This document shows, piece after piece, positions 36,210-46,284 of a DNA stretch of 64,000 nucleotides. How positions within the stretch are numbered: the first letter of the stretch is position 1; each line of letters begins with the position of its first letter. A program made the translations under genes and the position numbers. The notes under the pieces were generated by a model that saw only the letters and a program-made list of their open reading frames with translations, was not told where the DNA came from and searched no databases. The DNA is from G963422445 sp963422445 (GTDB taxonomy: Bacteria; Pseudomonadota; Alphaproteobacteria; Thalassobaculales; Thalassobaculaceae). The stretch is from the NCBI GenBank assembly GCA_963422445.2, contig OY729512.2, forward strand, positions 5,518,001 through 5,582,000. Direction: 5' to 3'.

Positions 36210-37352
36210 ATGCCCATCCACACGACCATCAACGAGCGCACGCTGCGCCGCACCTTCCGGGAGAAGAAGCCCGGGCGATACGGCCTCACCGTCATCGACA
36301 CCGACCTGCCCCAGTTCGGCTTCACCGTCGCGAAGGACGGAACGAAGATCTTTTTTGTCAAAGCCTTGCGTCCGGTTGGTGCGCCCAAGACGATCCTCGG
36401 CACGGCGGACGAGATGACCGCCGCCGAGGCGAGAGAGAAGGCTCTCGCGGCGATCGAGGCCACGAAGGCCGAGCGCCAGGCCGGCCCGCTGTTCGCCGAT
36501 TTCGTGCAGGAGTTCATACGCCGCCAGGGGCGGCGCTGGAAACCGTCCACGCGGGAAAGCAACCGCCATCTGATCGACCGCCATCTGATCCCCTTCTTTG
36601 GCAATATGCGCGTCCTGGAGGTCGACCGCGCCGATGTGCGGCGGTGGTTCGACTCCATGAGCGGTACGCCGGGCAACGCCAACCGGACCCTCCCCGTGCT
36701 CTCCGTCATGATGCGGCAGGCCGAGCTGTGGGACCTTCGTCCCTAAGGCTCGAACCCCTGCCGCAACATACGGCGCTACAGGACGACCCCGCGCGAGCGC
36801 TTCCTCTCGCTGGACGAGCTGAAGCGCATCGGCTTCGTGCTCGACCACGCCGAGGACCGGCAGGCCGCCGCCGCGATCCGGCTCCTGCTGTTCACCGGCG
36901 CGCGATCCTCCGAGATCACGGGCATCAGATGGGACTGGATACGCGGCGCCCGCGCCGTGCTGCCGGACTCGAAGACCGGGCCGAAGACGATCCAGCTTCC
37001 TCCGCCCGCCCGGGCTGTCCTCAACGGCCTGCCGCGCGAGGGGCGGTTCCTCTTCCCGAACAGGACGGGCGACGGCCCGATGAAGGACCTTGGTTTGCGA
37101 TGGCAGAAGCTGCGCGGTCTCGCCGGGCTCGACGACGTGCGCATCCACGACTGCCGGCACACCTTCGCCTCCCACGCCGTGATAAGCGGCCTCGACCTCT
37201 ACACGGTCGGCCGGTTGCTCGGCCACGCCGATGTCGCCTCCACCGAGCGCTACGCCCATCTCGCCGACGAACACGTTCGCGAGGCGGTGGGGCGCATCTC
37301 CGGCATCGTCCACGGCGCGATGACCGGAAGCGGCAGGGAGGGCGGACGATGA
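36210..37352 (+). pseudogene. Tyrosine integrase, pair B first gene, with an in-frame stop
   Basis: The ATG at 36210 follows a GGAGA site and begins MPIHTTINERTLRRTFREKK. The core-binding domain (FADFVQEFIRRQGRRWKPST) is present. A TAA at 36744-36746 interrupts LRP-GSNPCRN in the same frame, where a Glu codon (GAA) is expected. The catalytic domain beyond is whole: LLLFTGARSSEITGI (Arg), LPDSKTGPKT (Lys), IHDCRHTFAS and LLGHADVASTERYAHL (Tyr). One base change would restore it. Confidence 0.86.
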
Positions 37353-38578
37353 GCGGCAGCAGGCACCGTATCCGCCTGACCGTGAAGGCCATCGCCGCCG
37401 CGAAGCCGAGGGCGAAGGAATACACGCTGTGGGACAACCTGCTGGCGCATTTCGGGGTCAGGGTGCAGCCCTCCGGCGTCCGGTCCTACATCGTCCAGAC
37501 CCGCGTCAACGGGCGCATGCGCAAGATCACGCTGGGACGCTTCCCGGAGCTCTCGCTCGACGCGGCGCGCTGGGAAGGTGCCGCCGTGCTCGCCCGCCTG
37601 TGGAGCGGCGAGGACGTGAAGCCGCCGCGCAAGAACAAGGCTCCGCTGTTCCGCGACTTCGCCGCCCGCTACCGCGCGCGGCGGGCACATCGGTGGAAAC
37701 CGTCCTCGCTCAAGACCTTCGACATCTACCTGCGCAATCGCCTGATGCCGCACTTCGGGCGGCTCCGTCTCGACGCCATCGACCATGTGCGGGTCTCGGC
37801 ATGGTTTGACGCCGCGAGCGCAGACAAGCCCGGTGCGGCCAACCGCGCCTTCGAGATCCTGCGCGCCATGCTTGCCTCCGCCCGGCAGTGGGGCGAGATC
37901 GGCGAGTTGACTGAAGACCGTGCGAGCGCGCGGCTCGAAGACGCCAAGACCGGGCCGCGCACCATCTGGCTCGGGCCGGAAGCGGCGCGCCTTCTCGCGA
38001 CGCTGCCCCGGCCAGACGGCCGGGACCGGGTGTTCCCCGAGAACCTTACGCCGAATCGGCTTTACACCTTCTGGGTGGGCGTCTGCGAAGAAGCCGGGCT
38101 ACCCGGGCTGCGCATCCACGACTGCCGCCACACCTGGGCCTCCCAGGGCGTCATGAACGGCGTCGGCCTGACCAACGTCGGTCGACTGCTCGGACACCGT
38201 CGGCGCGAAACCACCGTCATCTACGCCCATCTCGACGACGGCGCGCTACGCGACGCTGCCGCACAGGCCGCCCCCGTCATCGCCCCGGCGATGGGATACA
38301 GGGCCGAGCCGCCGCTGCTGCCGGAAGAGGCGGAGGACGGCGATACCTTGGCCGTCAAGCCTGAGTTCTCAAGCCCCCTGCGGGGGGGGGGGGGGGGGGG
38401 GGGGGGTCGGCCACACCGAGCAGAGTGCGGACTCCCCTCTGGCTCAGGTCCGGGAACACCGAGCGATCGGACGGGACGGAGTCGGAAAGCAGCGCGGAGG
38501 AGGAAAGCCGGTTCGGTCCGGCGAATCGAGTGGCCCCGGAACTTGGTGCGGAGAACAGAGCCGGCGCCCAGGCCTTGA
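37349..38578 (+). pseudogene. Tyrosine integrase, pair B second gene, missing the first catalytic Arg
   Basis: The start overlaps the first gene's stop as ATGA. The N-terminal (LLAHFGVRVQPSGVRSYIVQ) and core-binding parts (FRDFAARYRARRAHRWKPSS) are good. After ASARQWGEIGELTEDRASAR the frame jumps to LEDAKTGPRTIWLG, so about 70 residues with the TGCRR-type catalytic Arg are gone in frame. IHDCRHTWAS and LLGHRRRETTVIYAHL (His, Tyr) remain. The 3' end runs into a 25-base G tract (38382-38406) and the native stop is lost. Confidence 0.84.
38382..38406. repeat. Poly-G tract, 25 bases
   Basis: An uninterrupted run of 25 G lies at the 3' end of the pair B second integrase, right after a GAGTTCTCAAGCCCCCTGC context. 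Runs this long are rare in bacterial chromosomes. It may be a slippage-prone tract or a sequencing or assembly artefact. Confidence 0.85.
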
Positions 38579-39593
38579 CTGGCTGTGACCGGGTTCAGAC
38601 GGATGTGAGACGCGGGCCTCGAATTGGGGTTGGGGGGTCTCCGAGGCTGTCGGTGTGAACTAGTGGATAGATCGTTACAAGTATATCCGTTATTATGTTC
38701 TTCTGATTTGTCGATCACGGAGGTCTGCAAGATGCCCCTGGTGTTTCATTCACACTCACTTCAGACGACCGGCGTCGCCTTGAAACGGTTGTCCCGGACC
38801 CGAAGAGCCCGCAGAAGCACGTCTGGCGGGCGCGCATCGTTCTTCTGAGCGACGACGGGCTCGGGGCACGATGGCCATCATGAGAGAGACCGGCAAGGCG
38901 AAGAACAGTGTCTGGCGCTGGCAGGACCGCTTCTATGGAAGAGGGTGTGGACGGACTTCTGCGGGACAAGACGCGTCCGCCGGGCAAGACGCCTCTGGCT
39001 CCTGAGCCGGTGGCGAAGATCGTCGGGTTGACCCACACCCCGCCGCCTCACGCGGCGACCCACTGGACGCTGCGGGCGATGGCGAAGGCTGTGGGGGTTG
39101 CCGCTTCGACGGTCTGGGCGATCTGGCAGGCGCATGGCCTGATGCCGCACCGCTGGCGGCCGTTCAAGCTTTCGAACGATCCCGCCTTCGTCGAGACGCT
39201 GACCGACATCATCGGCCTCTATGTTGCGGCGCCACCATGACACATGATTCCAGGCGCAACGGCACGGTCATCGGCCAGCACGCCAGTCGGCATCGCCACC
39301 AGGGTTCCTGAGATTCCTCAACCGCATCGAGCGCACGATACCCGCCGGCGTCCCGGTCCATGCCATCCTCGACAACGACGCCACTCACAAGCACAAGGAA
39401 GTCCGGGTCTGGCTCGCACGCCATCCGCGCTGGACCTTCCATTTCACCCCCACCTCGAGCGCGTGGCTGAACGCGGTCGAAGGCGTCTTCGCCAAGCTGA
39501 CACGACGCCGTCTCAAATACGGCGTCTGCCGCTCCGGACGCGAACTCCAGGACGCCATCCGCCGCGTCATCGACGAACACAACAACACCGAAG

Positions 39594-41044
39594 CAGCAAT
39601 TCTCCTTATGGCGTTTCTTGTTGCATTGCGGCCTTTCGTGTTGGTTTTTTTGGCGGTTTTGCGGTTGGAGGGATGGGCTTGGCGCGGGGGCCGGGGATCA
39701 AGCGTTTGCGGGAGGGGGGAGGCCCGTGATGACGGTTTTCATGAGGACCGCCCATGACGCGAAGACATGGTAGGCGGTGATCGCGCGGATGTGCTCGAAC
39801 AGGCGCCTTCGGGCTCCGAGTGCGTGCCGCGCCCGCCGCCAGGACGCTTCGATCAGGTCGCAGGTCGTGTGCAGGGCGAAGGCCAGCAGATTGAGCACGA
39901 CCAGGATGCTGGCCAGTGTCTGGCTGCCATGCCCGAAATTGTGTTCGAGGTTGTAGCCGTTGGTCTTCAGGACGTTGAAGGTCTCGTTCTCGATCTTCCA
40001 GCGGGCACGCCCGCAGGCGGCGATGGCGGCGGCGGTGTCTCGCGTGACGGCAAGGTCGGTGACGAAGCTGTTGCGGTAGGTCACCTTGCCGTCGGGCTTG
40101 GCGATCTCGACCTCCAGCCAGTTGACGGCGAGCGCGTCGGCGCCGTCGCGCAGCGGCACGCCATTCATCCAGCGATAGCGATGGCGGCGCCTGGCCGCGC
40201 CCCTGCCCACGGTCTGGCACACCTTGTCCAGCACGACGCCATGGGTGTATTCGCTCAACGTCTTGTGGCTGGACGGCTTGCACACGAAGATGAAGCTCCC
40301 GCCCGCAGCGCGCACCGCCTCGCAGATCGGCTGGCGGGACTAGAGATCGTCGCCCAGATAGACCGGTCTCAGCCCGGCCACACAAGGCCCCAGGCGGGCC
40401 AGCCAGCGCTGCGCGGCTCTCGCAGTCCTGCTTCGCCGAGCCGTCTTGCGGGCGCACGAACTCCGGCGCCAGAGGCAAGGCGCGGCGCTGCCCCGGCGCC
40501 ACCAGAGCGGCGCCGACAAAGCTGTGGAAATACTCCACATCCTCGCCCCGCCGGCGCGTCGAGCAGTGCGCGCAGTGGATCGTGCCGGAACGGAAAGGCT
40601 CCGAGCCGTCCAGCGCGATCAACACCCGATCGTCCAGGCAGCGCAGACCCGACAAGGCGCCGGCACCATCCAGGTCATCGACAAGCGCCGAAAACACCGC
40701 GTCGAAATGATCCGTCGGCGCCCCATCCAGCATCCGCCGGATATGGCTGTCGCACGGAACCCGCTCCATGCCGAACAGCGTCCCGGCGCATCAGCGCCGC
40801 GCTGCGCCGACAGCAGGCGCTGATGCGCCAGAAACGACGGGCTCTGCATGAAAAACACCGAAAACGCCGCAAGCCCGATGTCTCTCATGGCATAGCGCGT
40901 GTTGCGTCCCGAGCGCTTGTCGGGCAACGCCGCGCACCGCTTCCCCAGCACATCCATGTATCGTTCAAGACGCTTCATACAACAACTTGAATCACATCTC
41001 CAAGCCTTTGAAAACCCCTGATAACTCCAAAAGGAGAATTGCTG
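39594..41044 (-). mobile_element. IS4-type insertion sequence, copy 2 (decayed)
   Basis: The element is 1451 bp with the same ends as the copy at 16759-18215 (CAGCAATTCTCC and GGAGAATTGCTG). Flanking 9-bp duplications are ACACCGAAG and CCACCGAAG, with one mismatch. It lies within the decayed IS630 transposase. Confidence 0.9.
39698..40978 (-). pseudogene. IS4-superfamily transposase, inactivated
   Basis: It starts MKRLERYMDVLGKRCAALPD like the intact copy. An altered segment near 40790 shifts the frame, a 5-base loss near 40412 shifts it again, and a Tyr codon in DDLYSRQ has become TAG near 40340-40345. From MRAAGGSFIFVCKPSS to the end (39698) the frame is intact, including the catalytic Glu block. 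It cannot make a full protein. Confidence 0.87.
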
Positions 41045-41160
41045 CCACCGAAGCCAAGCCCTTCGTCTGGACCGCCGATCCCGATACCATCATCGCCGCA
41101 AGAAAAAGAGGGGTCCAAATGTTGGAATCAATCCACTAGCAGCCGAAGGAGGACCCCCCC

Positions 41161-41320
41161 ATGCAGGTACGAGGCTTGCCACGTCAGCTTACACGAGGGG
41201 CTGCCCTGGCGTTGCGTCTGCGGGACGCGGAGCGTAGCGAAGCGGCGCGCAGACGCAACGCCCTCAAGCGTCGGCACCAGGCCAGATCGAACGGCCTGAC
41301 CGCAGCAGCAGCCGACGCGG
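41161..41320 (+). pseudogene. N-terminal fragment of a transposase-like helix-turn-helix protein
   Basis: The ATG at 41161 follows a GGAGG site and reads MQVRGLPRQLTRGAALALRL, then DAERSEAARRRNALKRRHQA and RSNGLTAAAADAVG. The basic, helix-turn-helix style resembles the start of IS481-type transposases. It is cut at about 41320, where sequence of the MFS gene on the other strand begins. The family call is tentative. Confidence 0.4.
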
Positions 41321-41571
41321 TCGGCGACCGCCCCGGTGAGCGGGGCCAGCAGCAAGGTCGGAAACAGGTGGGCGAAGGCGACGATCCCGAGCCAGGTCGT
41401 CGATTCGGTCAGCTCCCAGGTCAGCCAGCCGACCGCCATGCGCTGCACCCAAGTGCCGATATGCGAGGCGACGTTGCCGATCGTGAACAGCCCGAAATCG
41501 CGGTTCGAAAGCGCGTCAGCGATGGATGCGAAACGTCTGGACGGGCGCTCGGGCGAGGCGGTCTCGGGCAT
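41313..41571 (-). pseudogene. N-terminal fragment of an MFS transporter
   Basis: The minus strand reads SIADALSNRDFGLFTIGNVA, then SHIGTWVQRMAVGWLTWELT and FPTLLLAPLTGAVADRV, the first two membrane segments and motif A region of an enterobactin-exporter-like MFS protein. After VADRV the family pattern ends at about 41313, where the transposase-like fragment starts. About 85 codons remain of an expected 400 or more. Confidence 0.75.
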
Positions 41572-42227
41572 GGCGAGGACGATAGCAGAGGCGTCGCCAC
41601 GCGGTCAGGCCGACCGGCGCTTCGATCTCGACGAAAGTCTCGCTCGTCATGCCCGGTTCGCGGACGAGCCGTCGGCCTTCGCCATCGACGTCGATACCGC
41701 TCGCGTCGCGCGCGACGGCAAGGCGTTTTCGGTCTTGGGAATGGCCGAGGGATACGCCCCGCATGAGAGCCTTGGCGACGTTTTTCGTCGCAGCAGCAGC
41801 GCCAAGCGGAAGACGACCGCGACTCGGAACGAAGCCCCGCGCGCGGTCCGACATGCACGACCGAGTCCGAGAGATCGAAGCTCCGCTCGCGGCAACGCCT
41901 GAAATTCCCGAGCGTGACGCAGCGGATCGTCGGGACGCTCCGATGGACGACGCACCGCTTGCGCCAGCCGGGAAGCGGACCCCGTGATCCTGATCGTTCC
42001 GGGAAACCCGCCTCGTAAGATCGCCGAGGGACGGCGCGGCTCCGCCGCAGGCCGGCCGCGCTATCGGTCATGCGCCGCCCTCCGGCAGGCGAGTCATGAG
42101 TGACGCGCGAAGCGACGAAGCGGCCTCGGCCGCGCGATTATGAAATCGCTCGATCTGCGCCGCCGGTTCGGGACACCGACGATCCGCCGCCGCTGGTCGT
42201 CGAGCGGTGGAAGGGTGAATTTCAGCC
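41572..42227. other. Stretch without a supported gene
   Basis: About 650 bp between the MFS fragment and the AlbA_2 gene. Frames are open on both strands, but none has a recognisable protein or convincing start. It may contain decayed coding sequence. Confidence 0.4.
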
Positions 42228-43460
42228 CTATTGCGATCGCTTCCAGAGCCGGACAATGAAGCGATGGTCCTCCTCGACAAGATCCGGATCCGTCCCGTTA
42301 TGGCGCTGCATCGATTCGACAATCCGGTTGCGGACTCCCATTCCGTAGTGCTCGACATAGCCGTAGTCGCGGAGGATTTCCTTGAGCAGTTCGTTGCGGG
42401 CCACTCGGACGACCCCTTCTCTCATTTTCTCCACCGTCACGCCGTTCGGAAGCCGGCCCGGCGAGATGACGTCCATTCGGTCGCGATAGAGCGAGACCTC
42501 GATGTCGGTGCCCTCGCGCGCATAGTCGCGATGAGTCACTGCGTTCACGACCGCCTCTCGGACGGCGTCGACCGGAAAGGCCCTCTTTCGGCGTCGGCGG
42601 CCGCCGTCGAGCCAAGCGACGCTCCCCATGTTGCGTTTCACGAAATCCACGGTGCGGTCGATCACGCCCTTCTCTACCGCCGCGCCGCGCCTTGAGACGC
42701 GCGAGGTGAGTGGTCCCCGAATCCGCTCTTCATCGACCGTATCGTAGTCCTTCCTAGAACCGGGAAACGCCACCGCGGTCACGCCGGCCTGCGGCAGGCG
42801 GCGGTTCGGGTGATCGCCGAACAGCAGGAGCCCGGCGACCGATACAACAACATCGTCTCCCGCCGCAACCAGAAGGTCCGAGTTGAGCAAGAGTCGCCGC
42901 CAGCTATCCAAGTTTGCCCGAGTCGGTACTAATCGGTTCAAGACGTCCCGGTAATAGTTCTCGATTCGATCCATGTCGAAACCTTCCGGTCCGGTGTCCG
43001 GTACCGCCTTGATCTCGTACCGGACCAGCCGGGCCGCCTGGTAGAGCCGACTTTCTTCCTCACGTGTCGACTCCCGGGAATTGCTGCCGACTCGCGTGAA
43101 CGTCACCCATGCCTTTCCTCGTCTTGCCTTGTACGGCTTTCCCGGGCTGTCAGCGGCAAGCTCGACAATCCCCACCTCCTTGTCACACTCCATCTCCATG
43201 CAGGTCCAGATGGGGATAATGGCGGGCTGAAGGTTCTGGCGGGCAATGTTCATCACCCATTCCTCCGCAGCCCTGCGGCTTCTGGTCAGCCCGGAAATCC
43301 GTCCATCATCCTCCACCCCGAGCAGAATGATGCCGCCTTCGAGATTCAGCAGCGCGGCCATCTCCGTCGCGAGATCATCCGGACGACAATCGTCGCGCTT
43401 GAATTCCACGCGCGAGTTCTCGCGATTGGCGATGTGTTCGAGTAGTTCCGTTTTGTTCAT
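42228..43460 (-). CDS. AlbA_2 (Schlafen-type) plus HATPase-like regulator protein
   Basis: The 410-residue protein has an N-terminal AlbA_2 domain (ENSRVEFKRDD, MAALLNLEGGIILLGVEDDG, residues 10-60). A C-terminal HATPase_c_4-like region has FPVDAVREAVVNAVTHRDYA and ISPGRLPNGVTVEKM. Such proteins are often annotated as RecG-like or DNA-binding regulators, and AlbA_2 domains also occur in defence proteins. Three bases separate the TrlF-like stop from the ATG chosen (43460); a GTG at 43463 is possible. It is the last gene of the vapC-hsd operon. A nuclease, regulatory or effector role is possible. Confidence 0.82.
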   Translation of the reverse strand: MNKTELLEHIANRENSRVEFKRDDCRPDDLATEMAALLNLEGGIILLGVEDDGRISGLTRSRRAAEEWVMNIARQNLQPAIIPIWTCMEMECDKEVGIVELAADSPGKPYKARRGKAWVTFTRVGSNSRESTREEESRLYQAARLVRYEIKAVPDTGPEGFDMDRIENYYRDVLNRLVPTRANLDSWRRLLLNSDLLVAAGDDVVVSVAGLLLFGDHPNRRLPQAGVTAVAFPGSRKDYDTVDEERIRGPLTSRVSRRGAAVEKGVIDRTVDFVKRNMGSVAWLDGGRRRRKRAFPVDAVREAVVNAVTHRDYAREGTDIEVSLYRDRMDVISPGRLPNGVTVEKMREGVVRVARNELLKEILRDYGYVEHYGMGVRNRIVESMQRHNGTDPDLVEEDHRFIVRLWKRSQ

Positions 43461-43463
43461 CAC

Positions 43464-46122
43464 TCAGAAACCGTACTTCCGACGGCGCGTCTCGAACGCC
43501 GCGCGACCGCCCTCGAGAATTTCTTCCACGAGCTCGCGCACGGATCGGGAGTCGATCGATCCGATGTGCTCGGGGGCGATTCGCGCCCGCCCTCTGCGCC
43601 CGCTGTCCGCTTCACCGGCGGCCGACAAACCGACGATCAATTCGGCGTCGCCGAGCACGGGAATGTTCGCGTTGTGGGTCGAGAAGATGAACTGCCTGCG
43701 CTGCTTCTCCTCACGCATGCGCGGCACGATGCCTTCGGTGATGAAGCGATTATCGAGGTCGTCCTCCGGCTGGTCGACAATCAGCGGAGCGCCGGACTCG
43801 AGTAGCAGGAGCAGGAGTACCGCCGTCGCCTTCTGTCCTGTAGAAAGATCTTCCAAAGGTTGCCACACGGGCGGTTCTTCCGCTGGCGCGGTGTTGAGAC
43901 GGATGGTCGTCGTCGGCGCGAGCTCCAGCTCCTCGATCCGCATGAGTACGTCGTCCTTGCTGTCCGCGAGACGTTCCGCTTGGCGGGGTGTGATGCTGTA
44001 GGTTTTGCGCAACGCTTCGGATCCGGATCGGCAGGCGTCGACGAATTGTGTAAGGGACAGTTCGGGAGCCTGCCGCAGGCTCTCGACGGCCTCCGACATA
44101 CGCCCGCCGATCTCGTCACGCAGCAGCTCGAAGAGCGGTTCACGATTGCCCGCGCCCGTCACCTCCACCTTTACGCGATTGCGAAGTTGGCTGCTGACCT
44201 TCCTTGCCGTATCGTGCAACGTGCGAAACTCGGCGGTCTTGATGTCTTCCCGCTCGGCAAGCAGCGTGCGACGTTGGTTTGCGTGCTCCTTCTCCAATCG
44301 CCGCAGAAGTGCAAGGCGCTCTTGAAGCGGGCGCAACTCCTCGATCTGGCGGCGAAGGTGGATGAATTCTTCCCCGTCTACGCGCGATTTCTGCAGCTCT
44401 CGCAGAATCCGTTCGTACATAGCCTGAACCTGTTGCCGTCGTACTTCCCAGGCGATCCGCACTTGGTCGATGCCGTGATCCGCGCGTGTCAGCGCCCTCT
44501 CCATACTTTCGGTAATGGGCCCCATTTCCGCCTCCACATCCGAGAGCGCCCTAGTCACCTGAGAAAGAATGTCTCGGCCCGGAAGATCCTCAAGCGCACG
44601 CCTTGACAAGAAGGCAAGGTCGATTGGCAGCTCTCTTCGGAGAATCTCCAGTGCCTCCCGAAACGGCGCCAGGCGTTGAGGAACCGAATCAAGCACCCCT
44701 TCCTCGCGCACAAGCAGGCTCTGCTCACGCAAGCGCTCCTCAAGGCCCACTTCCTGGAATCGCTTGAGTGTTTCCTCCAGCCCCGGAAGCGCGGCGGTTC
44801 TTTTCGAGGTCGCGCCTCACAGATGTCTTCCGGCGAGCGAGGGACTCATCGTGCGTAACGAAGCGATTGAGCAAGCGGGTGAGATTGTGCGGGCTTCTCG
44901 CAAGCTCCGATATCTCATGCTGACCGTAGACTTCGACTCTGGGAAGGATGTCGATTGGCGCGCGATGCAGCACCTCGCCGCTCGCATCCCGAACCAGCGG
45001 CGGATTGGGGATAGTTCGCTCGATACGATATTCGTGAATCGCGGGGCGCTGTACCCGAACGAGCAGAGAGATTCTTGTGCCGTTGCGCAGCACTTGGCGC
45101 ATGATGCCGTCACGCGCCTTTCGTGCCTCGTCACCAACTGGGTCGAGTCCGAACGCGCTACGGATGCTCTCCACAACAGTCGACTTGCCGGTGCCGCGCC
45201 CACCGATGAGAACATTCAGATTGGGGTTGAGGCGGACGGTCACGCCGTCAAGGAATCCGCCTTCCCAACCTACGGTCACTATCTCCACGTGCTCGTCGGG
45301 TGAAAAACTCCCTTCCTTGGGGTTCAGTCGAACGCGCGAGCCTGGGTCGAGGAAGGCTTGACGCAGTCCGTCTATGGTTACTTCCTGCATCTTGATCCAG
45401 CATGTCGCGGACGGCGCGTCGAGCTGCCCGGATTTCACAATGTCCATGGCGTTGATGACAGCGATTGCGAGACCATCGTCTGGGGCGTGAGTGCGACGAT
45501 ACTCGACGTTCCGATTCTCGACGATTGGACGAATGTGTTGCGGTAAATCCTCGATTGAACCCGGAATCTGGACCGCCAGGAGGTTCTCATCCCGCCAGGC
45601 GCGAACTCGCGCCTGACCAGACAAGATTTTGAGCAGGCCACCGTTGTTGGTCACGTGCGCCGCAATGGCAATCCCGCTCTGACTGTGAACGGCGTCGAGA
45701 ATTTCCGAGAATGTCTTGGCGGCAAGTTCGGTGGATGGGCTCGTGTTGCGGATGCCAAACTCTCCAAGATACCGGCCGAGCTGGTCGTCGGTCGTGTTCG
45801 GCGGGTACAGGCACAGCAGATGTACACCCTCGGATGAGGACAACTCAAAGCCCGGGAAGATATGAACCGCACGATTGAGCGATGCAGATCGAAAGGCCGA
45901 GATACCGTCCACGCTATTGTGGTCCGTGATGGCAAGCACCTCGATGCCCGACTCCACTGCCTTGTCAACGATTTCCTGCGCGTGGCTGAGTTCGTCTCCT
46001 TGGGTAGCCTGTCCACGATAGGTCTGCACATAGTGATGCGGATTCACTTGAAGTGCGCACCGATAGAAGCGCGCACCACCCGGAGGTTGTACCCCTATGC
46101 CGAGTACATTTTCAGCCGTCAA
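43464..46122 (-). pseudogene. TrlF-like PHP-domain SMC-type ATPase, split by one frameshift
   Basis: The start is a TTG at 46122 preceded by AGGAG. The N-terminal PHP domain shows VLAITDHNSVDGI and HIFPGFELSSSEG, implying phosphoesterase or nuclease chemistry. Walker A is LIGGRGTGKSTVVESI. A long coiled-coil region follows. The C-terminal half has LSTGQKATAVLLLLL (signature), LIVDQPEDDLD (Walker B) and FSTHNANIPV. Removing one base from the four-C run at 44781-44784 joins the halves as RASGLEETLKRFQEVGLEER, giving 885 residues. It could be a real break or a sequencing error. It follows hsdS by 162 bp. Confidence 0.8.
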
Positions 46123-46223
46123 TTTGGTAACTCCTAGGTTTCCCGTGCCGTTGCGCCTGCTCGGTATTGGCGTATTCAGTATTCCTTGTTCGCCTGATCC
46201 TGAACTTGATCATTCGGCATCTC

Positions 46224-46256
46224 GGATGTCCAGAATAGAGTGAATTCTGGACATCC
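46224..46256. promoter_or_regulatory. Perfect 13-bp hairpin between hsdS and the TrlF-like gene
   Basis: GGATGTCCAGAAT and ATTCTGGACATCC pair perfectly around a 7-base loop. No U-run follows on the minus strand, so it is a weak terminator candidate in the operon direction. It could be an attenuator, processing site or binding site separating the restriction genes from the accessory genes. Confidence 0.6.
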
Positions 46257-46284
46257 TTTCTTCCCTTGCTGTCCACAAACTCGG

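Larger units (their letters stand above)
38732..41139 (+). pseudogene. Second IS630-family transposase, decayed and interrupted
   Basis: The ATG at 38732 follows a GGAGG site. After an early frame change the sequence reads DGLLRDKTRPPGKTPLAPEP, VGVAASTVWAIWQAHGLMPH and FKLSNDPAFVETLTDIIGLY. The first catalytic Asp region is deleted. The second Asp remains in VHAILDNDATHKHKE and the Glu in SSAWLNAVEGVFAKL. At TEA the gene is cut by the IS4-type element and resumes at 41054 with AKPFVWTADPDTIIAARKRG, ending at a TAG (41137-41139). It is a different element from the intact IS630 at 14962-16139. Confidence 0.83.

Noticed and set aside
41572..42070. Possible gene upstream of the MFS fragment
   Set aside because: Frames are open on both strands, but none has a good start, ribosome-binding site or recognisable family.
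43464..46122. Assigning the TrlF-like gene and neighbours to a named multi-gene antiphage system
   Set aside because: PHP-ATPase and AlbA_2 genes occur in several defence contexts, but the full gene set of a named system could not be matched from sequence alone.
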